From positions 1-64,000 of the forward strand of contig JARGSG010000203.1 in NCBI GenBank assembly GCA_030374805.1: 64,000 nt of DNA, written 5' to 3'. Made by a program: the position numbers and the translations under genes. The notes beneath the pieces were generated by a model, which was not told where the DNA came from, ran no database searches, and saw only the letters and a program-made list of their open reading frames with translations. Origin of the DNA: Gracilaria gracilis (lineage: Eukaryota > Rhodophyta > Florideophyceae > Gracilariales > Gracilariaceae). Of this stretch, positions 44,764-55,912 are shown in pieces (positions within the stretch are counted from its first letter, which is position 1; each line of letters opens with the position of its first letter).

Positions 44764-45306
44764 TGTGGTATAATGCACAAAAAGGGAGAGAGTCCGAAGC
44801 GGTCTTGAGACGGGAGCAGCGGTAGCGTACAGTCTTGTGACTGTAATGAATCCGAGCGGAGAGAAGGGGCGGAAGCACCGGGCGGTCGAGGGGAGAGTGG
44901 ACGATTGGTATCACCAGGCACGTACAGGAACGTGCGAAAGGGTACGAACGGTCTGAGAAACCCAACAAAGGAGTAGCCGTGCGGTCTATCGTTAGTGCAA
45001 ACTAGCGAAGAAGACGTTCGGCAGAAGATGCTTGTCGTTTACGATTGGGGCCTCGAGAGATCCGAGCTACAACTAAATATCGGGTCTGGGCCCCATTACT
45101 AACTACTGTACGATCGGTCTAATTTGCACTGTCACTACCAAGTCCGTACACGTGGCCAACTTGTACGTTCTACCAACCCGTTCGGCACTCGATCACCAAC
45201 TTGTACACGTGGCGGTGCCACTGCAGCGGCCAACCGTGCACTACCCCTCCGTACGTGAACGACCAATCGGATATACAGAGCCCCAACCCGGGCCCACTAT
45301 ACTACA
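44764..45306 (-). repeat. Gypsy 5' LTR
   Basis: 543 bp, about eight substitutions from the 3' LTR. Flanked outside by GTTTC. Confidence 0.95.
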
Positions 45307-45311
45307 GTTTC

Positions 45312-45988
45312 ACACGCTTCCAAGGGAGAGGAGACAAATTCAGGAAAAGGGAATTCATTCTAAGGTATGGAAATCGTGAGGGAGTATGTGAGACAGGTGC
45401 GCAGAGGAGTACAGACGTCGACGCTGTCGCTTTTCGGGCGAGTTGAAGGGACAAAAGTGGTCCCTCCCGTCTGGCTTCTCCCTTCGAAGAGGGTCCAGGC
45501 GGGCTCTCGTTTATTAAGGCCTCTCCGTCTCTGTCCAGCGCAGCGCAGCGATCTCTCCGTCGCCCGAGCTGCCCGCGAGTGGCGGCAGCAGCGCGCCTAA
45601 CGAGAGTAGTGCTTGCGCTGGACACGTGCGAGACGATGGAGCGAAGCACACTCCCCCACTCGCTCCAGATGGTACGCCTTCGTCGCAGTGTACCAAGGAG
45701 CGAGACAGACAAACTGTAGGAGAGCGATAGTGTCCTGCTGTATAAATTAGAACGCCAAACCAGCGGAGAATGAAACGCGACATAACGCTGGGGCTTCCAC
45801 GACGGCAGTAAGCGAGTAAACCGCTCTTCGCATCATGCCCAAAAAAAAGTAACCAGGGGCAAACGTAGAATTGAAAGCTATATGCCAAACGAGGCTTAAC
45901 GCGTGGGGAAGATATCGATTATTTCCACAGACAGCGCGAACGAATCGGAATAACTGAAACGGCCAGGTAGAACAGACGGCACGGCGCG
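45312..45988. other. Pre-insertion flank of the Gypsy element; possible promoter
   Basis: GC-rich sequence with a TATA-like CTGTATAAATTAG near 45738. The minus strand is open for 136 codons (45302-45712) without a known domain. With the Gypsy element absent, this sequence would adjoin the broken gene at 34491-35475 through a single GTTTC. Confidence 0.45.
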
Positions 45989-46525
45989 TTGAGGCCGGTA
46001 GTCAAAACAGCATCAAAACCCCCAGCGGTGGTACAAAACCACAGCGACAGGCGGCGATCGACGATTTCGAGCTGTAGCCAGTGTCTTCAACGCAGACCCC
46101 CAGCAGTGGAAAGCAGGTTGCGGTACAGTCGTTTCCTAGCTTCCCCACGCGGTAACGTTAAACGCGTCTGGGGTCGTTCGAGGTTATTTCATGAGACCTC
46201 GTTCATGGACAACCTTTCTAAAGCGTCGACGGGAGACAGTACCCGACCACTAGATGTGGGACCCAGCGCGACCTCGTCGCCAGGGTGTAGTGTCAGGGCA
46301 CCTTCGGCCGCTATGCAGGAACAAGGAAAACGCCCGGTAGCCGCGGCCAACGAAGGTTCATGGCGTGTACATCAAACGATAATAAGGCGACAAGATCGAA
46401 GAAGCACGGATATGAGAAGTGTGAAAAGAAGGCGTTTGGTGCGCCTTGCCGAGAAGACGGGATCCAAAGAAAGTGTGAGTGGAAAAGAACAGCAATCACC
46501 GTCACAGTACACGGCCATCAAATAG
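45989..46525 (+). CDS. Hypothetical protein, ORF cluster X part 1
   Basis: 178 codons, rich in Arg, Ser and Gln, with no domain. A second Met at MDNLSKASTGDSTRPLDVGP (46205) is an alternative start. The basic tail KRRRLVRLAEKTGSKESVSG could bind nucleic acid (inference). Confidence 0.35.
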   Translation: MRPVVKTASKPPAVVQNHSDRRRSTISSCSQCLQRRPPAVESRLRYSRFLASPRGNVKRVWGRSRLFHETSFMDNLSKASTGDSTRPLDVGPSATSSPGCSVRAPSAAMQEQGKRPVAAANEGSWRVHQTIIRRQDRRSTDMRSVKRRRLVRLAEKTGSKESVSGKEQQSPSQYTAIK

Positions 46526-46609
46526 GCCGCAGATCCTTGCCAAGAGAAAACTCATAGATATCCAGCGCGGCGGCGACGGACGCGGTTTTTCATCGTTGAA
46601 AATGGCCAT

Positions 46610-47188
46610 GTGCCACGCAGCAATTCGGGCACAGATGTCCCTGGCGACCATACGCAGGCGGATAGACCACAGTGGACTTTCGAAAATGTTGTCGGTATCA
46701 CGGGCGTCACAAATGATGGTAGTGATATGTACTGCGTAGAACACCAATCATCTGGGCAGCGGGAGTTCTCGGCAGAAGAATGCTTGAGGTTAATCGGTAG
46801 AGTACTCTACAACTGGTGCCAGAGAAGGCCCGGAATTGAGCTCACAGACCATGTGGCGAGGCGATATGGTTTGTACGAAGAAGGAGAGGGTAGAACTGTG
46901 TGGTCGGTCGACGACTTAATGTTTGTGGATAAGGATTGTCTACTGCCCGGCTCCAAGGGAGTTCGACAGTATACCAGGCCGGCGTATTACGCGCGAAATC
47001 ATGACGAGCCCAATCGGGGCTGGAGCAGAGTGGCTCTCAATAGCATCGCCGGTCCGGGTTTGGCAGCCGCCCTGATGCACCAAAATATCTGGCAATGGCG
47101 ATTATACTGCGATGTGCACCGGGTGGGTAACCGGATTTCGTTGATTCTACGAGACACCGTCTCCGCAATCGACGCCTTAGACCGGTAA
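46610..47188 (+). CDS. Hypothetical protein, ORF cluster X part 2
   Basis: 192 codons with even, protein-like composition: WTFENVVGITGVTNDGSDMY, EECLRLIGRVLYNWCQRRPG, WSVDDLMFVDKDCLLPGSKG and WQWRLYCDVHRVGNRISLIL. No family recognised. The stop overlaps the next start as TAATG (47186-47190), and the original phase stays open again after about 47260. Its place between mobile elements suggests a gag-like or selfish-element protein, but no motif proves it. Confidence 0.45.
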   Translation: MPRSNSGTDVPGDHTQADRPQWTFENVVGITGVTNDGSDMYCVEHQSSGQREFSAEECLRLIGRVLYNWCQRRPGIELTDHVARRYGLYEEGEGRTVWSVDDLMFVDKDCLLPGSKGVRQYTRPAYYARNHDEPNRGWSRVALNSIAGPGLAAALMHQNIWQWRLYCDVHRVGNRISLILRDTVSAIDALDR

Positions 47189-47473
47189 TGTCTTACCCAT
47201 CCCAGAAAACCGGTTCGAGTATCATGTCCCGGGAGCGGACCACATTATCCAGAAACAAGGAGACACAGGTTACCAGCCCAGCACATGCTGGTGTGCAACA
47301 CAGATCAATTCTGCGTTCATGCATCAGTAATCCATGCCACAGAACGTATCACCGGGAAGCGATATACCAAACATACACTCCTGTCCGCAGAAGTGCCAGG
47401 ATTGACGAACTTGACTAACGCAAGCAGGTGGTTGCAGGGCAAAGGCTGGAGCGCTGAAATTGAATTACGTTAA
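47188..47473 (+). CDS. Hypothetical protein, ORF cluster X part 3
   Basis: Starts in the TAATG overlap; the first frame runs to 47418 (76 codons, RERTTLSRNKETQ). The phase of part 2 also reads ERITGKRYTKHTLLSAEVPG and ASRWLQGKGWSAEIELR to 47473. One of the two is a continuation of the cluster; I cannot tell which. Confidence 0.3.
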
Positions 47474-47732
47474 GCTCACCGGGAAACACAGAAACTCTTT
47501 GAAATGGATCGTTCAGCAAACTGAGGGAGTTTATGTACTGAGGTTACGTGCGAGTAACCTCGACTATGTGATATGCGTTGATGCCTTCAAAATCCCAAGT
47601 ACTTGACGCTGTTGAGCCATGCCCCATGGTTCTTTCTTACGATTCAATTCTGAGTTGTTTCGGTGGAGCATGTGAAGATCTTAGATTGATGGAACTTCGA
47701 AGACTCGTTTGGTACAGGAAAATGAAAATGTC

Positions 47733-49154
47733 TTAATTGTTGGTAACTCTTTTAGCCTCCCGGAGAATATCGTCGCTCAGTATTCCGGTCATCATAGCTT
47801 TGTTCAAGCGACGAAAGATCACCAAGTTCCTTTTTGTCAAGGCATCGGCAAGGGGTTTCACCCCTTGTATGCATTGGAGAACCGAAATGTCTCCGGTCTC
47901 AAACGAATCGCGAAGGCGGGCGACTGTAGGGCGGAGACGATAATCCTTGCATTCATGGAGGGTTGTGATTGTTGAATACAATCCATCGGAATCCACCGTC
48001 AATACGAACGGTAAGTCCACCGGAGATGCGTTAACTAACTTGATGCAAGATGACATTAGAGCACCACGATCGGCTGAGAGAGCAGCAGCTAGTATCTCTG
48101 CCCCAATCGAGCTGAATGAGACACGAGCTTGCTTAGAACTAGACCAGTCCAAAACGTGAAATATCGATTCGGCTCCTCCCCCCACAGGCATGAACAACCC
48201 AGATACATAGCCAGACTGGCCATACAAACCCTTGCCTTGGCTGGCGTTGGAGAACGCTAGGTAGCGCGGGGTATCGATGAGCGATTCTGGCCCGCAAATA
48301 ATGGAGCTGAGAAGCGTGAGGAACTGTAGTTCACCTAACACTTGGTTGGCTAGGATTAAGTCGGAGACAAGGAGTTTTCCAGTTCGTTGCTGCAAATAAC
48401 GCGCTGCAAAGGAAGCTTGTGGAAGAATCCTGTGGCCAAGAAAGTTCAGGGATCCAGTGAGCCCTACAATGGCTGAAAGTTCTTTATCCGTACAGGAAGA
48501 TTCAAATGACTTCCTACGCTGGCGTGGTATCTCAAGCTTTTTGATACCTTCCATGTATTCATGCATGTTCAGGGTGATTGAGCCATTCTCATGGCGAAGG
48601 ATGCGCTAGTCGGTTGAAAATCAGTTCCGAAGAAGTGTCAAACTTCCCAACTGTGAATCGTTGAGCAATTTGCTGATGGAATTGGTCAAGACTAGCTTGT
48701 GAACCGGCAAGGAGCATGTCGTCTACAACCTTAGCCAAAACGATTCGAATTGAGAGGTCATCACCTCTAACTACGAATAATTGAGAGAGGCCTGGAACTG
48801 GCCTCCATATGTTTCTCGAACATCCATTTCTTGACTGCGAGCTCCCAAATGCGACCGGACTCACCTAGGGCCGTACGTAGGGGCCAAGAGTTTCCAGACA
48901 TACCCAGGCGTGGCCCAACCTTTTGGTGGGACTATGAAGATGTCCCTATTCAGTTCGCCGCCCTGGAGGTACGCACCTTTGATATCCAAGGTGGCCAGTG
49001 GAAGGCCGAGTGTAGCCGCTATCGATAGGACAACCCGGATCACCGGGAATTTGGCTAAGGAGGAGTCCTTACGAATGCCGTCCTTCGCCTTGTCTCTATT
49101 CCCATGAGGGACTAAGCGACATTTCAAGCGAAGAGCACCATGTTCACCGTTCAC
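47733..49154 (-). pseudogene. Copia reverse transcriptase / RNase H remnant
   Basis: Three segments in two phases. 49154-48861: RT start with KCRLVPHGNRDKAKDG, LSIAATLGLPLATLDIKGAY and PPKGW. 48864-48589: second half of RT with the catalytic box KVVDDMLLAG. 48566-47733: connection and RNase H with PRYLAFSNAS, DWSSSKQARVSFSSIGAEIL and PLADALTKRN. Frameshifts lie near 48861 and 48580. The N-terminal part is missing: the third inner-arm copy starts two bases beyond. No LTR was found next to it. Different from the Copia in the arms. Confidence 0.88.
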
Positions 49155-49155
49155 C

Positions 49156-49650
49156 GTTGCTGTGCTGCCCCGGCTTCCGCGCCTCCATGCTCCTCTAGTC
49201 TCTCCCCTGCCGCGCTCTTCCGACCTTTGCGCTTCCGCGTTCCGCCGGCCTCAGCATCGCCAGGCTCCTACTCCGTCTGCATCGGAGCTCTCCTTCGGCC
49301 TTCGCGCCGCGCCTCACAAGCCTTCGCACTCCGCCTCTTGGTCCTGGGCCTCTGCGTCACCGCACTCATCTGGCGTTTGCACTGCCAAGCTTATTCGGAC
49401 TCAACGCCGCGCTTCAAGGGCCCTTGCGCTTCGTCTCCTGCGCCTCGCCTCCTCGTCTTCTTCTGTTCGCCTCTTAGGGGGCCCGCGCCTTTCTTGCTGA
49501 GCCACATCGTCTCGCTTCCTGGGCGTTCCCGATACGTTTACTGGGCGTCCGCGTTTTTGAATTCTGGGCCTACCCGCCTCGCCCTCTGGGCCTCCGCTCC
49601 TCACCTTCTGGGCCTCTATGCGGGCGTACTATGCGATCAACAGCCCTTCA
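49156..49650. repeat. GC-rich degenerate repeat, third copy (partial)
   Basis: Matches 13188-13680 only; the first half of the tract and its TG..CA element are absent here. Confidence 0.7.
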
Positions 49651-49653
49651 TTA

Positions 49654-51557
49654 TGGAATGCAATTGAATGCAATTGTCAGCTGCATTGGTTGCTGGAAGG
49701 CTAACGCAACGCAGTGTCAGCAAGAATGCAACGCGCAAATGCAACTACTGCATGTCAGAATGCAAATGGCAATACTGTACGCAAGCAACTGACGCAGGGA
49801 GAGCTGCTGATCATTAGATATTATCTAGTGCATTAGAGATTGTATGGCGTTGCGTAGTGTTAGCAGTATGTGTTGCGTGGCCGTGCGCATTGTTAGCACT
49901 AGAGATTGCGTGGCCAAGAACTACAGAATGTGACGTGTGTCAGCGCGGGTATAAAAACCCCAGCAAGCAGCCATCAACGTAGACTAGAAGGTCAAGCACA
50001 AGCTACGGAACGACCAAAGCTAGAGAACAAGTAAACAGTGCTTTTACAAACTGATTTGCAACCAGCCTTTACTTACTCATACCCGAAGATCTGACGTAGC
50101 GCAACTCCGCGCCTCGCACAACGTGCCTATTAACAACTCGGCGCTCGAAAGACCCTCGGCTGCACTCTACCCAGCATGGTCAAGCTCAACATGCTGTGCT
50201 CGCGCGAGCGAGTAGTGGGACGTTTTTTCCGTCCGCAATACTCCGTCTGTGCGTGTACAGTCATTGCTATGTGGCTCAGATGGTGAAACGTTGGGCACGA
50301 ATCTCATACCTTTTTCTTTCGTCGCCGGTCTTTCTTTTGCCCATATGGTTTTTTTGGCGCTACGAAAGTTTTAATGGTGATGATCACTGCGCCCAACCAA
50401 GCTGTTAGTCTAATTTGAAACAGTGTTTGGTAATAGAGCAGCTCAAATCGGATTGATTATCGCTGTTGGGATGGGAGCAGTGCTGTCCTTCTGGGACACA
50501 CTGAACGCGTACGGTTCTGCCGTGCGGTGCAGTAGAGCATTATGGGCAGGTGCCCGCTTTGTGTCTCTCACTTCACCAAAACTACAAGATATTCCGAGAG
50601 CGTTGCGGTAGCGTACAATAATGGAAATTCCATTATCAACAGCGCAATTGCGGCAATCCACAAAATAAACCCACGATCTCGTGTTACTTCTCGCACGGCA
50701 TAGTCATCTACACTAGATTGCGTGAGTGGAATGCGCTCTACTGATCCGTTTGTGGGCTCCAAGGAAAAGAAGTCATTCGCAGAAATGAACTCTTCGGATA
50801 GCGATAAGGTGCTCAGCAATAGCCTTTCACCGATTAACAGCGACTCTTCATCGACTTCGCGACAATTGAAGACAAACCTGGTCCATCTTACTGATTCTGG
50901 GGATCCGGAATCCGACTCCTGCGCATTTGGAGCGTCGGAGCACCCCAGCAATTGCGCTGCACCATCGGTCAGAAAGGTCACAAGTTCCTCTGGATCATTG
51001 ATCAAGTCGGTCATATTCCTTCGAGTTGTACTTGATGAAGAGTGTAGCAGAATTAAAATCTCCATTGAATAGGCATAGTCTGCACTGATTACAACAAACC
51101 ACAGTTCACCCGTGTTATAACGCAGGCTCACTATGGAATGCAATGAATGCAATTGTCAGCTGCATTGGTTGCTGGAAGGCTAACGCAACGCAGTGTCAGC
51201 AAGAATGAAACGCGCAAATGCAACTACTGCATGTCAGAATGCAAATGGCAATACTGTACGCAAGCAACTGACGCAGGGAGAGCTGCTGATCATTAGATAT
51301 TATCTAGTGCATTGGAGATTGTGTGGCGTTGCGTAGTGTTAGCAGTATGTGTTGCGTGGCCGTGCGCATTGTTAGCACTAGAGATTGCGTGGCCAAGAAC
51401 TACAGAATGCGACGTGTGTCAGCGCGGGTATAAAAACCCCAGCAAGCAGCCATCAACGTAGACTAGAAGGAAAAGCACAAGCTACGAACGACCAACGCTA
51501 GGGAACAAGTAAACAGTGCTTCTACAAACTGATTTGCAACCAGCCTTTACTTACTCA
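49654..51557. mobile_element. 1.9 kb element with direct terminal repeats, third copy
   Basis: Terminal repeats 49654-50079 and 51134-51557, flanks CATTA and CAGTA as in the other copies, so all three descend from one insertion. Confidence 0.55.
50568..51017 (-). CDS. Family-B gene B2, third copy
   Basis: Open frame equal to 24711-25160 with three amino-acid differences. It starts at MTDLINDPEEL and ends with the helix ILWIAAIALLIMEFPLL and a short tail. Confidence 0.5.
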   Translation of the reverse strand, partial: NMTDLINDPEELVTFLTDGAAQLLGCSDAPNAQESDSGSPESVRWTRFVFNCREVDEESLLIGERLLLSTLSLSEEFISANDFFSLEPTNGSVERIPLTQSSVDDYAVREVTRDRGFILWIAAIALLIMEFPLLYATATLSEYLVVLVK

Positions 51558-52314
51558 CAGTAATGGACATTGCGTTGTCAACCTCTTGTAGTCTGGGAAC
51601 AAACCGCTCTGTGTAGGGGTGAACAATGCATAAATCCAGTGGTGAGTACCAAATAGGATACTGTGATTGTATCACTGATGTGCAATTGCGGGAGAGAGTG
51701 GACAGAAACGGTTTTCCAACATATGGGTTCAGATGCGGTCTTCTAATGTGGAGATCTTCCAAATTGTACTTTTCCACGGTGCCAGACTGTGAAAGAAGAA
51801 GCAAGGTTTCAGCAAGCAGTAACATCAAAAGTAGAAAGAATGCGATGACTCTCGGAGTCCATTGCAGTTTGTTCTTCACATTTCTCTTTCGTAGAACATT
51901 TTTGATGTCAGATATAAATGCGCCTCCGTACAGCGACTTTATCGAAAGAGAGTGAGTTGACATTCCGTAAAGGTGGGTGGTGAGATGCATCAGCAACGCT
52001 GTCAAGGTGGTTATGATTATCGTTGCGGCAAGTGCGTCCAACACCTCTGCATACAACAAATGTGAGTAGTCCAGTGCTACACGGCGAAACGGTTGGTTCT
52101 TCATGTCAAGGAACTGAGTGATGTTCACTTCCGAGATGTCTATGATCCAGATGAGGAATGCGCAAGGACTTCGAGAAGTGTAAAAACTTGAACTTAGTTC
52201 GATTGTTGTATGAGATAGACTTGACTCAGAGCTTCCCAGTACAGGGCGCCATCTACTCTTTATTAAAGGGAAGAGGCCATGTTGCTGCACACTTCCTCCA
52301 AACAATGCAGGCAT
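51558..52314 (-). CDS. Membrane-protein gene A, third copy
   Basis: Open frame, a few substitutions from 23414-24170, likewise cut at the direct-repeat element. Agreement with the right arm shows that the left-arm breaks are local. Confidence 0.55.
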
Positions 52315-52820
52315 ACAATTGTAGAATTATCCATTTTCCAAACTTCACTCGTTATACATCCGATTGAGCTGTGTAAATGTTCAGTTCTTCAATAACCGTA
52401 CACAGAATACAGTTAGCTCACAGAACCACGAGAAGCTGCCAACAAGAGCTAATTTCGTTCAATGCTGCTCAAGTATAAACTTTATCCGCTCGGAAATGCT
52501 TTTCTCGTCGGCGGAGTACATAAATGTGCCGAAGACACCACATCGTTCACTATCACACAGAACGAGTGAAGACAGCGATACCCTCCGTTCGAAGCAGTGA
52601 AGATATCGAAGATAGCAAAGAAAGGACTCTAAACCGCCACAAGTATTTTTTCTTCGTCTATTATTCTAGTACTTACAGAAAGAAATTCTTTTTTTTATGC
52701 ATCACATACTCGCCAGTATTATAGGTATTAGTGTTAATTATTCTACAACCTATACATGCCTTCCAGTCCAGTTTTTGAATCTTCGAACCGCTTGAATTGA
52801 AACACAATCTGATAATATGT
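52315..52820. other. Interval upstream of gene A, third copy
   Basis: Overlapping 66-78 codon frames on both strands; on the gene A strand FGTFMYSADEKSISERIKFI looks coding but is broken by stops. Possibly 5' exons of gene A. Equivalents are 16355-16860 and 22908-23413. Confidence 0.35.
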
Positions 52821-53027
52821 TCATAACATAGTTTTTAAATACTGCAAATCTATTTTAATTCGCAAGTGACCCTCTTTTTGGCTAAAGCACTTTACAATAA
52901 AATCACGCCTTTCAATGGAGCTTTGCGGTATTTTTCCTTTAAGAAGTGAGCTTCGAAGGGCTCTGATCAATTTAAGTAATTTTTGAATAGCAGTGAGAAT
53001 AAACCGCTGTCGTTTAATGCGTTTCAA
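52821..53027 (-). CDS. Small basic protein, third copy
   Basis: One residue differs from 16861-17067 (Thr to Ile in the N-terminal part). Confidence 0.45.
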   Translation of the reverse strand: MKRIKRQRFILTAIQKLLKLIRALRSSLLKGKIPQSSIERRDFIVKCFSQKEGHLRIKIDLQYLKTML

Positions 53028-53400
53028 GTTTTACGGAATCATGTATTCAAGCTTTAAAATTATCGCTGGCAAAAGGGCATTGTATTTAAAAAACGGATCT
53101 GCAGTATAGTGGCACCCACTTACGTATTACGACCACTACCTGTGATTGTATCACGACCAGTCAGTTAGTATAAGTAGATAGCTCACTCCAGAAGGAGCGC
53201 TACTTTTAGTCTAGTCATCGACAGTGCGTCGGTTCTGGCTCTACACTGTGGGTTCAGGCTGTGACGCTGAGCTAAGCGTGTGGTCGACGTCAGCAACCTC
53301 GAAGCACAACTTGTGTATCAAGAAACGTCTACGGGGCTGAAGGGATTTTAAAAGGAGATGACGTCCTCAGCACGTAAACGCTGATAAATGTCGGTTACGC

Positions 53401-54285
53401 TTGGTCTTGGTTGCCAGACCAACTCCGGTGTTCTCTTGCAACGAACTTATCCCTTTTGATCCCTGTGTTTCTGGGACACCGTACGCCGACTTGGACGCAA
53501 AGAGTATCCGTACACCTCTAAAGCCGGGCGATCTTCGTTACGATTGGGAGGGCGACGGCCACGGCCACCATTGCCATCTCACGCTGAAGGAAGTACATAC
53601 CAAAGTTTTGCGCACATGCTGAGTCACACAGTACATCATGCCCCGCCTTTACAAGTTCCCGAACAACCACATTTACGTGTTCTCGAGAGTGACTTGGTAC
53701 CCCCACTCGCGTGTTCCTTCTGTTGGCCATATGTACTCAAAGGACTGTGCGATGTTGTAGTGAACTAGGGAGAAGAGCGGCAGGGCTGGGGTTCGAACCA
53801 CGACCCTGACCCGATACAAAAAGCACACGAAGGCGGTTACCGATTGAGCTATGGCCGCTCATGGTGTGGTGTCCTCAAGCCACACCGTCGGAGGTGTCAT
53901 CGTGACCCTCTGTGACCGCCAGCTGCTGCTGACAGCAGCTACAGATGTGTGGAATGACCTGTTTCGTACTGACGGTACTTCCGAGGATGTGAGGTCCAAG
54001 GCAATCTTATGGCTCACACTGCCGTCGATAGCCATTCCAGCATTGATTAGAATCCACTTCGGAACTGATGCTAGACTTAGTTTCTTAATCCACGGATTTT
54101 TTCCAGTTTTGTCCGACCGCAACATATGGCTTCGAATCAGTGTCGGTCCATCCGACCTGTACTCAGACTTGTACTGCGCTCCAACTAACGACGTGCCGGC
54201 TGGACGCGTGCTGCACAACACCATCGGGCTTATCAACGGCGCCGGCATGAGTAATGCGAAGGTGCGTTCCCCGCGGCTGGCCTAA
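53401..54285 (+). pseudogene. Gene D, third copy, left half
   Basis: Reads CNELIPFDPCVSGTPYADLD at the start, FCWPYVLKGLCDV up to the TG..CA element, and WNDLFRTDG to SNAKVRSPRLA after it. Interrupted at the same site as L3. Confidence 0.5.
53756..53943 (-). mobile_element. 190 bp-type TG..CA element, third copy left
   Basis: GATGT flanks (53751-53755 and 53944-53948). Same insertion as L3. Confidence 0.88.
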
Positions 54286-54755
54286 CGCGCGTCACTTGAC
54301 TCTCTTTTGCGAGTCGGCGATTACTGTGTTGGAGTTTTCGATGGAAGGACATTTCAAATGTCCAGGCAGTGAATTGGTGTTTCTTGTTTGGGAATCATTG
54401 TGAATTGTGCAATTGTATTTGCCTCTTTCGGCAAAATGTTGCCTATCGATACTTGAAAGTAGCTATTAGAAGTAGTATTCAAGACTACGAGATGGTTTTG
54501 ACTCTGACTATCTTGAACAGCAACCTAAATCTACAACTTTCAACTACTAAATGTCGTTTTGGTTGCTTGTCTGTTGTCGGCTGCAGCTTGTGAGGAGGAA
54601 GGAACTATGTGTGTGCGTGTTTCATTAAATGTAGAGTGTCTTTTTCGCTGCCAAAAAGGTTAGGTAAAAGAAAATGTTAATGGAAACAGAACAGGGTACA
54701 CTCACGTTGAGTGGACTACTCTTGTGAGTTGCCATCAGAATAGTCGGATGGGTTT
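54286..54755. other. Interval between gene D and ankyrin gene, third copy
   Basis: Same as 18327-18702; no supported gene. Confidence 0.35.
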
Positions 54756-55322
54756 TTATGCGCACCCTTGCCGAGCTGGTTGACCGCCAACTCGGCAAAC
54801 TATTTTGATTATGGAGACATCTAGTAGAGTATACAGTATTGATACTTCTGCTGGCCTTCTAACGCAAGCTAATAGTGACCCGAAATAACACAATGTTGAG
54901 GAGTCTCCAAGTCGATCCCAGAACGGTACTGACTGGACGCGCTTGTAAACAGTTGCCCATTTAAACCGAATTTGCAACCGTACACGCGTAGTGCTGACGT
55001 GGCTATCGCGCATATGCATCAGAACTGACTCGAAAACGGTCCAAAAATAGCTACTGTATTCAAAAGCGTGAGGCGATGCGTATATGTTCTGCGGCATCGC
55101 CGTCCGGCAGCATCGACAGCGGTGCGTTGCCGGCGACGTTCTGTTTGAGCGGCGCAGCGCGTGCGCCACAGACGGTTTGTGAACACAAGCAGCACAGCGA
55201 AGCCCTGTCTCTCCGTCAGCGTCGGTGCAGTGAACATCATTGCCGCACGCCAGCAGCGTTTCCACTTGATTCGAATTGCCGATTGCAGTAGCCTCGTGCA
55301 GCCGGAGCGTGTTGTCGGTCAT
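54756..55322 (-). pseudogene. Ankyrin-repeat-like gene, left of the central module
   Basis: Start at 55320-55322. The first repeat is clear: MTDNTLRLHEATAIGNSNQV, then ETLLACGNDVHCTDADGETG, matching the helix-turn-helix-loop pattern with DxDGxT. A second repeat (AGNAPLSMLPDGDAAEHIRI) lies in the next frame, so a shift near 55130 splits the gene. The downstream 100 codons have no domain. Ankyrin repeats mediate protein binding. It is transcribed away from the central module. Confidence 0.6.
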
Positions 55323-55912
55323 GTTTTTCCGTCGCGCGAGACGCTGTTCTCCCACTTGCGTCACCTCGGCCGCCAACGGCGAGCGCATGAATTGAGACGA
55401 CGGATGACAAGGCTGCGAAGAGAGTCAGGCATTTTTGTAATCACATCAGAATACGTACCTTCGGTAGTTACAGCAACGCTCACAATGTCAGAATGGAATG
55501 CAAGCATTGATTGTGCATTTGCAGTGCATTTGCATTTGAAATGCAAAGCGAAATACTTGCATTAATGTTTGCACGATGCATAAGTCTAGTGCAATGGTCT
55601 AGGAGAGTTGCATTGGATATTTGCACTTTGCAGAATAATATCAGACGTACTAGGAGAGACGGAGAGGCATTACGTAGCAACGATTACGTGTGCGTTGCAC
55701 GACTACTTGCATTACGCCAGAGCGTGCGCAAAGGGTATTTAAGGAGACAACTCAGAACAGTTCTCTTGCATTCCTACTGAAGCAGACAGACAAGACCCCG
55801 GTACTCACAGCCCGGAAGCAACAAACAATAAACTCTGTCTCAACCAATCCAACCTCTTGTACCCCGACTATTCATTGTGAGCGTTGCTGTCACTACGTAT
55901 TCTGATGCGAGC
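55323..55912. other. Central region between the divergent ankyrin-like genes
   Basis: Inverted-repeat edges CACAATG (55481-55487) and CATTGTG (55873-55879) frame a 385 bp asymmetric core. Confidence 0.6.
55494..55807. promoter_or_regulatory. TG..CA promoter-like module in the core
   Basis: Begins TGGAATGCAA and ends GTACTCA, like the 425 bp direct repeats (TGGAATGCAA to TTACTCA). It is rich in TGCA/TTGCA words and has GGGTATTTAAGG about 75 bp before its end. Flanks CAGAA and CAGCC do not form a target duplication. It may be a solo, diverged relative of the direct repeat that serves as a shared promoter (inference). Confidence 0.4.

Larger units (their letters stand above)
35492..45311 (-). 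mobile_element. Complete chromodomain Gypsy element with target duplication
   Basis: Element 35497-45306 (9.81 kb) on the minus strand, flanked by GTTTC on both sides (35492-35496 and 45307-45311). Order from the 5' end: LTR 44764-45306, primer-binding site, gag, protease-RT-RNase H, integrase, chromodomain, long non-coding 3' region, polypurine tract, LTR 35497-36039. Both LTRs are 543 bp and differ at about eight positions, so the insertion is fairly recent. Gag and pol carry stops and a frameshift, so this copy cannot encode an intact polyprotein. Confidence 0.95.

Noticed and set aside
46360..46557. Lys-rich peptide frame overlapping ORF cluster X
   Set aside because: Shadow of the larger frame at 45989-46525.
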